A stretch of DNA of 6,218 nt from Bacillota bacterium (GTDB lineage Bacteria; Bacillota; Clostridia; Lachnospirales; Lachnospiraceae): the NCBI GenBank assembly GCA_023398855.1, contig JAEWRS010000541.1, forward strand, positions 1 to 6,218. Reading direction: 5' to 3'. The notes beneath the pieces were generated by a model, which saw nothing but the letters and a program-made list of their open reading frames with translations, did not search any database and was not told where the DNA came from. The translations under genes were made by a program, and so were the position numbers. Positions 1 through 5,487 of the stretch are shown piece by piece (position 1 is the first letter of the stretch; every line of letters starts with the position of its first letter).

Positions 1-1
1 A

Positions 2-445
2 TACTGGGATCAGTATGCAAGGGGAACCATTGTAGGGGTGACAAGGGGAACCAGCAAAGAGCAGTTTATCCGGGCAACGGTGGAATCCATGGCTTACCAG
101 GTATACGATCTGATTGAGGCCATGGAACAGGATTCCGGCATTCATTTAAAGGAGCTGAGGGTGGATGGCGGAGCGTGTGCCAACAACTTCCTGCTTCAGT
201 TCCAGTCGGATGTGCTGGATGCACGGATCGTCAGGCCGGAGTGCATTGAGACCACTGCCCTTGGAGCCGCTTATCTGGCTGGTCTTGCAGTAGGATACTG
301 GAAGAACCGGGAGGAGATCAAGAAAAACTGGAAGTCTTCCAGGGTGTTTGACAGTCAGATGGAGCTGGAATACCGGAAGAAGCTGGTAAAGGGCTGGAAG
401 AGGGCAGTAAAATGCGCACTCTTATGGTCTGAGGACGAATCGTAG
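2..445 (+). CDS. glpK: Glycerol kinase, C-terminal part (5' end outside window)
   Basis: Glycerol kinase phosphorylates glycerol with ATP to G3P in the cytoplasm, trapping glycerol after facilitated uptake. Only the last 147 codons are present; the frame is open from base 2, so the gene starts upstream of the window. The visible part is the C-terminal ATPase lobe of the FGGY kinase family. It opens with the GlpK signature [18 protein letters not shown], followed by [11 protein letters not shown], then the conserved [17 protein letters not shown] segment (about bases 161-211), and [16 protein letters not shown] near 262-300. These closely match the C-terminus of well-studied GlpK proteins as I remember them, including the end position, so the 3' end looks intact. 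The N-terminal lobe and the histidine phosphorylated by HPr in Firmicute GlpK lie outside the window. The MgtC-family gene follows 17 bases after the stop, suggesting co-transcription. Confidence 0.96.
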   Translation, partial: YWDQYARGTIVGVTRGTSKEQFIRATVESMAYQVYDLIEAMEQDSGIHLKELRVDGGACANNFLLQFQSDVLDARIVRPECIETTALGAAYLAGLAVGYWKNREEIKKNWKSSRVFDSQMELEYRKKLVKGWKRAVKCALLWSEDES

Positions 446-462
446 AAGGTGGAGGGCAGGAC

Positions 463-1155
463 TTGGAAGGGACATATATTTTGTTTGGGGGATTTACCTT
501 ATCATATGTGATGATTCAGCTGGAATACATGCTGCGGATCATTACTGCCGGCCTTTTGGGGTTTTTGATTGGCAGTGAGAGAAAAAACCGTAATAAATCA
601 GCCGGAATCCGGACCCATGCCATTGTGGCAATCGGTTCCTCACTCATGATGGTGGTTTCAAAGTATGGATTTCCGGACATTCCCAGCAGCGATGGTGCCA
701 GGATCGCTGCCCAGGTAGTCAGCGGAGTGGGATTTTTAGGAGCAGGTGTTATTTTTGTCAGAAACAATCTGGTAAACGGTTTGACAACGGCAGCAGGCAT
801 GTGGGCCACTGCCGGGGTAGGGCTGGCTCTTGGGGCGGGCCAGTACATTGTGGGAATATTGTCTGCGATTCTCATTATTGTCATGCAGATGCTGACCCAC
901 AGAATCAGTTATTTCGCACAGACAGCCTCCTGTGGCTGTCTGCGTATGACCATAGCACAGAAGTCCGGCGCGGTAAAGAACATGGAAGAGTTCCTGGAAA
1001 AAGAAAAGGTAGAGATCTCTTCCGTAAAGATCAACAAGAATAAAAAGGAGGAAATCAAGCTGGAGTTTGAAGTTATCTATCCGCCGGGCTTTGACAAGGG
1101 TGCCTTGTTATCTAAGCTGGCGGAAGAGAATTCAGTTATGGCAGTGAGCGAATAA
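463..1155 (+). CDS. MgtC/SapB family membrane protein
   Basis: Integral membrane protein of the MgtC/SapB family, 230 residues. It shows the family pattern: a first helix ending in G-S-E-R (about residues 23-40), a KSAGIRTHAIVAIGSSL segment (46-61), the VSGVGFLGAGVIF helix (86-98), the glycine-rich GLTTAAGMWATAGVGLALG stretch (106-124) and a last helix to about 145. A soluble, charged C-terminal domain (about 155-230) resembles the ACT-like tail of longer MgtC proteins. I chose the TTG start at 463 because GGAGG at 451-455 sits 7 bases upstream; an ATG at 511 would give a shorter, more family-typical N-terminus but lacks a convincing ribosome binding site. Family members have been linked to growth in low magnesium, intramacrophage survival and ATP synthase inhibition, but the role here is unknown. 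Its position right after glpK suggests a link to glycerol use. Family assignment is secure; function is not. Confidence 0.9.
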   Translation: MEGTYILFGGFTLSYVMIQLEYMLRIITAGLLGFLIGSERKNRNKSAGIRTHAIVAIGSSLMMVVSKYGFPDIPSSDGARIAAQVVSGVGFLGAGVIFVRNNLVNGLTTAAGMWATAGVGLALGAGQYIVGILSAILIIVMQMLTHRISYFAQTASCGCLRMTIAQKSGAVKNMEEFLEKEKVEISSVKINKNKKEEIKLEFEVIYPPGFDKGALLSKLAEENSVMAVSE

Positions 1156-1160
1156 AAGGA

Positions 1161-1193
1161 CCCTGGCAGAAAAATATTGACAATCTGGCGGGG
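1161..1193 (+). other. Imperfect inverted repeat flanking the -35 element
   Basis: Bases 1161-1170 pair with 1184-1193: nine of ten positions, including one G-T pair and one G-G mismatch, around a 13-base loop. It begins five bases after the mgtC-family stop and has no T tract, so it is not an intrinsic terminator. The TTGACA of the next promoter lies inside the loop. It could protect the 3' end of the glpK-mgtC transcript, act as a repressor site, or be chance. Confidence 0.3.
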
Positions 1194-1206
1194 ATTGTGC
1201 TAGCAT
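1177..1206 (+). promoter_or_regulatory. Promoter for the G3P oxidoreductase operon
   Basis: A perfect -35 hexamer TTGACA (1177-1182) is followed by an 18-base spacer and a -10 hexamer TAGCAT (1201-1206, four of six consensus positions). A TG dinucleotide at 1198-1199 gives an extended -10 element, which offsets the weak hexamer. Transcription should begin near 1213, about 26 bases before the terminator hairpin, so the oxidoreductase genes have a short leader RNA. The element starts 21 bases after the preceding stop codon. No catabolite-control (cre) box was recognised nearby. Confidence 0.72.
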
Positions 1207-1238
1207 TAAGTCAATCGAATATTAAAACCTATGAGATG

Positions 1239-1291
1239 AAAGAGTAAGGGAATAATACGGAGTGATCCGTGTAATTTCTTTACTCTTTTTT
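1239..1291 (+). terminator. Leader intrinsic terminator, probable GlpP antitermination target
   Basis: Arms 1239-1261 and 1266-1288 form a nearly continuous 23-position stem around a four-base GTGA loop, with one A-A mismatch (1254/1273) and a few G-T pairs. The top of the stem is ACGGA against TCCGT; the base is AAAGAGTAA against TTACTCTTT. The stem runs into a T tract ending at 1291. The hairpin lies between a good promoter and the GlpA-like gene, so it would stop most transcripts before the coding region unless relieved. It could also end readthrough from glpK-mgtC. In Bacillus, GlpP with bound G3P permits readthrough of such leader terminators before glpFK and glpD; a glpP gene lies 4.3 kb downstream here. 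The hairpin is directly visible, while control by GlpP is inferred. Confidence 0.88.
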
Positions 1292-1398
1292 ATATGATGA
1301 AACCAGAAGGAGGATTTCACAATTGGATAGATGAGGCAGAAAACGCCCTATTATTTCTGCAAATTTGAGTGACCACTATGGATATGGAGGAGAAAAAC

Positions 1399-2835
1399 AT
1401 GAAGGAAATGAATTACGATGCAGCGATCATCGGCGGCGGCGTAATCGGCTGTGCAATAGCAAGAGAGCTGGCCCGCTATGATTTTAGCATCTGCGTCATG
1501 GAAAAGGAGGAGGACGTCTGTTCCGGAACATCAAAGTCCAACAGCGCCATTGTCCATGCAGGGCATGATGCTGTTCCAGGGTCTTTTAAGGCCAGATTCA
1601 ATGTAGAAGGCAACCGTATGATGGGAGAGCTTTCAGAGGAACTGGATTTCTCATTGGTCCGAAACGGTTCTCTGGTACTTTGTTTTTCAGAAGAAGATAT
1701 GCCTGCACTTAAAGAGCTTTATGAAAAGGGGATAGAAAACGGCGTACCCGGCCTGTCCATCCTTTCCGGAGATGAGGTGAGGGCAATGGAGCCTCATGTG
1801 ACAGATGAGGCTGTGGCGGCCTTATATGCACCTACCGGCGGAATTGTGTGTCCTTTTGGCCTGACCATTGCACTGGCCGAGAATGCCTGTGACAATGGCG
1901 TGGAATTCTTATTTAATACCGAAGTGAAAGAAATTGAAAGAACAGGATCGGGCTATGACCTAAAAACCGGAGATGAGATCATTCATGCCGCCTATGTGGT
2001 CAATGCGGCCGGAGTCTATGCCGATGTATTCCATAACATGGTGAGTGGAAAAAAGATTCATATCACCCCGAGAAAAGGAGATTACTGTCTGCTGGATAAG
2101 GAAGCTGGAACCTATGTGTCCCATACCATCTTCCAGATTCCCGGCAAGATGGGAAAAGGTGTACTGGTAACTCCCACGGTCCACGGCAATTTATTGGCCG
2201 GGCCTACTGCAAATGATGTGGAAGATAAGGAGAGTGTGAGAACCACAGCAAGGGAGTTGTCTGACATTATGGAAAAAGCAGCCTGGGGAGTGAAGAACAT
2301 ACCATTCCGACAGATTATTACCTCTTTTTCAGGGCTCAGGGCTCATGAAGACGGGGATGATTTTATCCTGGGGGAGGTTTCTGATGCCCCTGGCTTCTTT
2401 GATGCGGCAGGAATAGAATCACCGGGCCTTACCAGTGCTCCGGCCATTGGGGTCTACATAGCAGAACTGGTTGCCGGAAAGGCGGGTGCTTCCCCAAAAG
2501 CAGATTTTAACGGAACCAGAAAGGGGATCCTGGACCCTCAGAAGCTTTCTTTTGATGAGCGGGCCCGGCTGATTAAGAATAATCCCCAGTACGGAACCAT
2601 TATCTGCCGCTGTGAAGGGGTCAGTGAAGGAGAGATTGTGGATTCCATTACACGGACTCTGGGGGCCGTTTCCTTAGACGGGATCAAGCGCCGGGTGCGT
2701 GCTGGCATGGGTAGGTGCCAGGCGGGATTTTGTGCCCCCAGGACCATGGAGATCCTGGCAAGGGAAACTGGAAGGACCATGGAGGATATCTGTAAGAACA
2801 GGCCCGGCTCCAACATAGTGACCGGTCATAAATAG
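1399..2835 (+). CDS. GlpA-like FAD-dependent G3P dehydrogenase with BFD-type [2Fe-2S] domain
   Basis: Probable catalytic subunit oxidising G3P to dihydroxyacetone phosphate. The 478-residue protein begins with a DAO-family FAD Rossmann fold (YDAAIIGGGVIGCAIAREL, dinucleotide loop at residues 12-17), followed by the TSKSNSAIVHAGH segment typical of GlpA and the related LhgO hydroxyglutarate oxidases. The C-terminal part is a BFD-like domain with four cysteines: C403-x-C405, then C440-x4-C445 within GMGRCQAGFC. This spacing is that of GlpA and should bind a [2Fe-2S] cluster. The start is the ATG at 1399, six bases after GGAGGAG (1386-1392); an upstream in-frame GTG at 1369 has no ribosome binding site. 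No signal peptide or membrane segment is seen, so it should be cytoplasmic. The next gene starts 12 bases after the stop. The G3P substrate is inferred from context and architecture; LhgO-like activity is the main alternative. Confidence 0.88.
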   Translation: MKEMNYDAAIIGGGVIGCAIARELARYDFSICVMEKEEDVCSGTSKSNSAIVHAGHDAVPGSFKARFNVEGNRMMGELSEELDFSLVRNGSLVLCFSEEDMPALKELYEKGIENGVPGLSILSGDEVRAMEPHVTDEAVAALYAPTGGIVCPFGLTIALAENACDNGVEFLFNTEVKEIERTGSGYDLKTGDEIIHAAYVVNAAGVYADVFHNMVSGKKIHITPRKGDYCLLDKEAGTYVSHTIFQIPGKMGKGVLVTPTVHGNLLAGPTANDVEDKESVRTTARELSDIMEKAAWGVKNIPFRQIITSFSGLRAHEDGDDFILGEVSDAPGFFDAAGIESPGLTSAPAIGVYIAELVAGKAGASPKADFNGTRKGILDPQKLSFDERARLIKNNPQYGTIICRCEGVSEGEIVDSITRTLGAVSLDGIKRRVRAGMGRCQAGFCAPRTMEILARETGRTMEDICKNRPGSNIVTGHK

Positions 2836-2847
2836 GAGGACAGTGAC

Positions 2848-4113
2848 ATGACAGAGCATGATATAGTAATAGTTGGCGGAGGTCCGGCTGGTCTTGCCGC
2901 GGCAGTGGCGGCAAAGAAGGCGGGCATTACGGATATAATGATCCTGGAAAGAGAATCCTGTCTTGGCGGTATTTTAAACCAGTGCATTCATAACGGCTTT
3001 GGGCTTCATACCTTTAAGGAAGAATTAACCGGTCCGGAATACGCGGCCCGTTATATTGAGATGGTGGAAACGGAAAACATTCCATTTAAATTGAATACCA
3101 TGGTCCTCTCCATCAGCAAGGACAAAGAAGTGACGATTATCAACAGGGAGGACGGTCTGACTGTCATAAAAGCCAGGGCCATTATCCTGGCAATGGGATG
3201 CAGGGAACGTCCCAGAGGTGCCCTTAACATACCGGGTTTTCGCCCGGCTGGAATCTATTCCGCCGGAACTGCCCAAAGGCTGATGAATATTGAAGGCTAC
3301 AGCGTAGGAAAAGAAGTGGTGATTTTAGGCTCCGGTGATATTGGACTCATCATGGCAAGGCGAATGACCCTGGAAGGAGCCAAGGTAAAAGTGGTGGCAG
3401 AGCTTATGCCCTATTCCGGCGGCTTAAAGAGGAACATTGTCCAGTGTCTGGATGACTATGGTATTCCATTAAAGCTCAGCCATACAGTGGTGGATATTGA
3501 GGGAAAGGAGCGGGTGACAGGAGTTACTCTTTCTCAGGTTGATGAAAGCCGCAGGCCCATTCCAGGCACAGAGGAGTATTACAGCTGTGACACCCTTCTC
3601 CTTTCTGTAGGCCTGATTCCGGAAAATGAGCTTTCTAAAGGAGCGGGTGTGAGGATGAACCAGGTGACCTCTGGTCCAGTGGTGGGTGACCGGCTGGAGA
3701 CCAGCACAAGAGGCATCTTTGCCTGCGGAAATGTGCTTCACGTCCATGATCTGGTGGATTATGTATCCGAGGAAGCCGCCCTGGCAGGAGAAAGTGCTGC
3801 TGCTTATGTGAAAGAGAATGTGGAAAAAGAGGCGGCTCATATTGTGGAGCTGGCGGCTGAAAACGGCGTCCGCTATACGGTGCCTCAGATGATGGATGTA
3901 GAGAATATGAAGGATCAGATAACGGTCCGCTTCCGCGTGGCTGATGTATACAAGGACCGCTTTATCAGCGTTTATTATGATGGAGTAAGGGTGTCCCACA
4001 AAAAGAAAAAGATTCTGGCTCCAGGTGAAATGGAGCAGGTTGTGTTAAAGAAACACAGCTTAAAAGAATATCCGGAACTCAAGAGAATTGTTGTCTGTAC
4101 GGAGGTAGAATAA
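2848..4113 (+). CDS. FAD/NAD(P)-binding oxidoreductase (Pyr_redox_2 type), partner of the GlpA-like subunit
   Basis: A 421-residue flavoprotein of the pyridine nucleotide-disulfide reductase superfamily. An FAD-binding Rossmann motif lies at the N-terminus (IVIVGGGPAGLAAAVAAKKAG, loop at residues 10-15), a second dinucleotide motif at VVILGSGDIG (161-166), and the second FAD contact at TRGIFACGNVLHVHD (about 286-301). C38 and C46 lie in CLGGILNQC, but this is not the CxxxxC redox disulfide of classic reductases. After about residue 320 comes a further domain of unknown role. Relatives include the alpha subunits of HcnB/opine-oxidase-type dehydrogenases. It fills the place of GlpB but has a different fold family from E. 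coli GlpB as I recall it. Likely job: pass electrons from the GlpA-like subunit to NAD(P) or another carrier. AGGAGGA overlaps the preceding stop, and the DUF1667 gene starts one base after this stop, so the three are co-translated. Confidence 0.88.
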   Translation: MTEHDIVIVGGGPAGLAAAVAAKKAGITDIMILERESCLGGILNQCIHNGFGLHTFKEELTGPEYAARYIEMVETENIPFKLNTMVLSISKDKEVTIINREDGLTVIKARAIILAMGCRERPRGALNIPGFRPAGIYSAGTAQRLMNIEGYSVGKEVVILGSGDIGLIMARRMTLEGAKVKVVAELMPYSGGLKRNIVQCLDDYGIPLKLSHTVVDIEGKERVTGVTLSQVDESRRPIPGTEEYYSCDTLLLSVGLIPENELSKGAGVRMNQVTSGPVVGDRLETSTRGIFACGNVLHVHDLVDYVSEEAALAGESAAAYVKENVEKEAAHIVELAAENGVRYTVPQMMDVENMKDQITVRFRVADVYKDRFISVYYDGVRVSHKKKKILAPGEMEQVVLKKHSLKEYPELKRIVVCTEVE

Positions 4114-4114
4114 T

Positions 4115-4477
4115 ATGGAGGTAAGAGAACTGATCTGTATCCGCTGCCCTTTAGGCTGCCCATTGACGGTGACCATAGAAGGAGACCAGGTCGAGGTGAC
4201 AGGGAATTCCTGCAGCAGGGGAGAAGAATACGGCAGGAAAGAGATCTTAAGCCCCACCAGAGTAGTGACCTCCTCGGTCCCCGTACTGGGCGGGAACTTA
4301 GAGATGGTTCCGGTAAAGACAAAACAGGATATTCCAAAGGACAAAATATTTGACTGCATGAAGGAGATTACAAAGGCAGTTGTTTCCGCTCCCGTATCCA
4401 TTGGAGATGTGATCATTCCTGATTGTGCCGGTACAGGTGTTTCCATTGTTGCAACAAGGAACGTTGAAAAGATATAA
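4115..4477 (+). CDS. DUF1667 family protein, four-cysteine N-terminus
   Basis: A 120-residue protein with the DUF1667 pattern: an N-terminal cysteine cluster C8-x2-C11-P-x-G-C15 and C33 in the NSCSRGEEYG segment, then a strand-rich stretch (TRVVTSSVPVLGG) and a C-terminal part containing PVSIGDVIIPDCAGTGVSIVATR. Four cysteines spaced like those of the 4Fe-4S domain of molybdopterin oxidoreductases suggest an iron-sulfur cluster, though this is inference. GGAGG at 4101-4105, inside the last codons of the previous gene, lies nine bases before the ATG, and one base separates the two genes. The family is typically found beside GlpA-like and Pyr_redox proteins in anaerobes, including, as I recall, Thermotoga. 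It is probably a small electron-transfer or assembly subunit of the G3P dehydrogenase, perhaps standing in for GlpC, but it is soluble and lacks GlpC's architecture. The operon terminator follows. Confidence 0.87.
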   Translation: MEVRELICIRCPLGCPLTVTIEGDQVEVTGNSCSRGEEYGRKEILSPTRVVTSSVPVLGGNLEMVPVKTKQDIPKDKIFDCMKEITKAVVSAPVSIGDVIIPDCAGTGVSIVATRNVEKI

Positions 4478-4494
4478 TATGATACAAAAAGAAA

Positions 4495-4553
4495 AGCCCC
4501 GTAACTGTGGCTGCCTGCCTTTTGGGCAGTCTGCAGATTAACGGGGCTGTTTT
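4495..4553 (+). terminator. Intrinsic terminator of the oxidoreductase operon
   Basis: AGCCCCGT (4495-4502) pairs perfectly with ACGGGGCT (4541-4548). Inside, 4505-4516 pairs with 4524-4536 with one bulged base, giving a long near-continuous hairpin. A short T run (GTTTTG) follows. An A-rich run on the 5' side becomes a T tract on the other strand, so the element could also stop - strand transcription, although no - strand gene is visible. It starts 17 bases after the DUF1667 stop. Confidence 0.9.
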
Positions 4554-4574
4554 GCATAAAAACATGGGATTCTG

Positions 4575-4603
4575 TGGAAAGTTTTTCTGGAAAATGCTAT
4601 ACT
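4575..4603 (+). promoter_or_regulatory. Promoter of the glycerophosphodiesterase gene
   Basis: TGGAAA (4575-4580, four of six -35 positions), a 17-base spacer and TATACT (4598-4603, five of six -10 positions), with TG at 4595-4596 forming an extended -10 element. It lies just past the operon terminator, so the next gene is a separate transcription unit. The start point should be near 4610, leaving an 88-base leader. Confidence 0.72.
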
Positions 4604-4620
4604 GAAAATAGATTTTTCAG
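4602..4620 (+). repeat. Inverted repeat over the transcription start of the phosphodiesterase gene
   Basis: CTGAAAA (4602-4608) and TTTTCAG (4614-4620) are perfect seven-base inverted arms around a five-base centre (TAGAT). The left arm begins in the -10 hexamer and the repeat spans the predicted start point, a usual place for a repressor operator. The centre and spacing do not match a cre box. No regulator is identified. Confidence 0.4.
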
Positions 4621-4659
4621 AGATGGTCTGGTGCGGGGCGCAATCATTCCGGCGGCGGA

Positions 4660-4683
4660 CTTATTGCCTGCAGAAACAATAAG
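4660..4683 (+). other. Small hairpin next to the phosphodiesterase ribosome binding site
   Basis: CTTATTG (4660-4666) pairs with CAATAAG (4677-4683) around a ten-base loop, ending directly before the ribosome binding site region (AAGAAGGG, about 4685-4692). It has no T tract. It may affect translation initiation or mRNA stability, or be chance; the stem is short and A/T rich. Confidence 0.3.
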
Positions 4684-4697
4684 AAAGAAGGGTTGAT

Positions 4698-5429
4698 ATG
4701 AAGGTATTCGCACACAGAGGGTACAGTGGAAAGTACCCGGAAAATACCATGCTGGCATTTCAGAAAGCAGCGGAGACAGGCTGTGACGGAATTGAGCTTG
4801 ATGTACAGCTTACAAAGGACAAAACGGTGGTGGTAATTCATGATGAAAGCATTGACAGGACCACGGACGGAACAGGATTTGTAAAGGATCTCACTTATGA
4901 GGAACTGAAAAAGTTCAATGCGGCTGAGGTCTGGGGAGGGATCCATGGATTTGAAGCTGTTCCTACTTTTGAAGAATACTGCATATGGGCAAAAAATAAT
5001 GAACTGATTACTAATATTGAGCTTAAGACAGGCGTATACTATTATGAGGGCCTGGAAGAAAAGACGCTGGAGCTTGTACGCAAATACGGACTTGAGGAAA
5101 AGGTAATCTTTTCTTCCTTTAATCACACTTCCATAACCAATTTAAAGGGACTGGCTCCGGATATCTTATGCGGTGCCCTTCTTGATCATCAGGGACTTGG
5201 AAATGCCGGATACTACTGCGATAAATATCATTTTGAATGTTATCATCCGGGGATAAAGGGATTAACAAAGGAGACTGTGGATAACTGCAGGGAATACGGA
5301 ATCCAGGTGAATGTGTGGACGGTCAATGACATGGCCGCACTGGAGCAGACCTATGAATGGGGCTGCAGCGGAGTGATCAGCAATTTTCCGGAAGTCTGTA
5401 AGCGGTGGACACAGAGCAAAGAACTGTAG
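4698..5429 (+). CDS. Glycerophosphodiester phosphodiesterase, cytoplasmic (UgpQ type)
   Basis: Hydrolyses glycerophosphodiesters, such as glycerophosphocholine or glycerophosphoethanolamine, to G3P and the free alcohol. The 243-residue protein is one complete GDPD TIM-barrel domain with the expected active site: H6-R7-G8 followed by PENT (14-17), E33 and D35 in GIELDVQLTKD, H48-D49 in VVVIHDE, E108 and K110 in NIELK, and VWTVND at 206-211. The metal-binding and catalytic residues of the family all appear present. It has no signal peptide or membrane segment, so it resembles intracellular UgpQ rather than secreted GlpQ and must act on imported or internally released substrates. The ATG is preceded by an AGAAGGG-type ribosome binding site. 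It has its own promoter and does not depend on the leader terminator upstream. Its product, G3P, is both the substrate of the oxidoreductase operon and the expected signal for GlpP encoded next. Confidence 0.95.
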   Translation: MKVFAHRGYSGKYPENTMLAFQKAAETGCDGIELDVQLTKDKTVVVIHDESIDRTTDGTGFVKDLTYEELKKFNAAEVWGGIHGFEAVPTFEEYCIWAKNNELITNIELKTGVYYYEGLEEKTLELVRKYGLEEKVIFSSFNHTSITNLKGLAPDILCGALLDHQGLGNAGYYCDKYHFECYHPGIKGLTKETVDNCREYGIQVNVWTVNDMAALEQTYEWGCSGVISNFPEVCKRWTQSKEL

Positions 5430-5434
5430 ATAAT

Positions 5435-5483
5435 GATAGCAGGGGCGAGGCATCCGTTTCCGGAGACCGCAGCTCCTGCTATC
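5435..5483 (+). terminator. Long hairpin after the phosphodiesterase gene, weak terminator candidate
   Basis: GATAGCAGGGGC (5435-5446) pairs with GCTCCTGCTATC (5472-5483) over 12 positions with one G-T pair; a small inner hairpin pairs TCCG (5453-5456) with CGGA (5461-5464). It begins five bases past the stop codon, as a terminator should. The following bases (TTGCATGG) are not a real T tract, so termination may be inefficient, letting some transcription reach glpP. It may serve mainly as a 3'-end stabiliser. Confidence 0.55.
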
Positions 5484-5487
5484 TTGC

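Noticed and set aside
516..1043. Overlapping frames inside the MgtC-family gene on both strands
   Set aside because: The MgtC frame has clear family motifs throughout; the alternatives look like random translation.
1294..1368. A 24-codon frame from ATG 1294 ending just before GTG 1369
   Set aside because: It begins on the T tract of the terminator with no ribosome binding site, and the strong purine-rich site lies inside it, not before it.
1369..1398. In-frame GTG (1369) and ATG (1378, 1384) as earlier starts of the GlpA-like gene
   Set aside because: None has a ribosome binding site. GGAGGAG six bases before ATG 1399 fits, and the FAD motif is then at the usual distance from the N-terminus.
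3469..3999. A 176-codon - strand open frame inside the flavoprotein gene
   Set aside because: It is antisense to a clearly conserved gene, its product shows no family motif, and no ribosome binding site or promoter supports it.
4479..4541. A 20-codon frame (ATG 4479) just after the DUF1667 stop
   Set aside because: It lies almost entirely in the terminator hairpin and its start is too close to the preceding stop to have its own ribosome binding site.
4604..4620. TGAAAATAGATTTTTCA considered as a CcpA cre box
   Set aside because: It is 17 bases long with no central CG; the cre consensus is 14 bases with CG in the centre. No other cre-like site was found near the promoters.
4604..4697. Phosphodiesterase leader considered as a riboswitch or T-box
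   Set aside because: Only two short hairpins are present, with no conserved riboswitch core, T-box sequence or terminator.
4060..5126. Two long - strand frames (4060-4557 and 4644-5126)
   Set aside because: The first runs through the operon terminator and the antisense of DUF1667; the second is antisense to the phosphodiesterase active site. Both are shadows of real genes.
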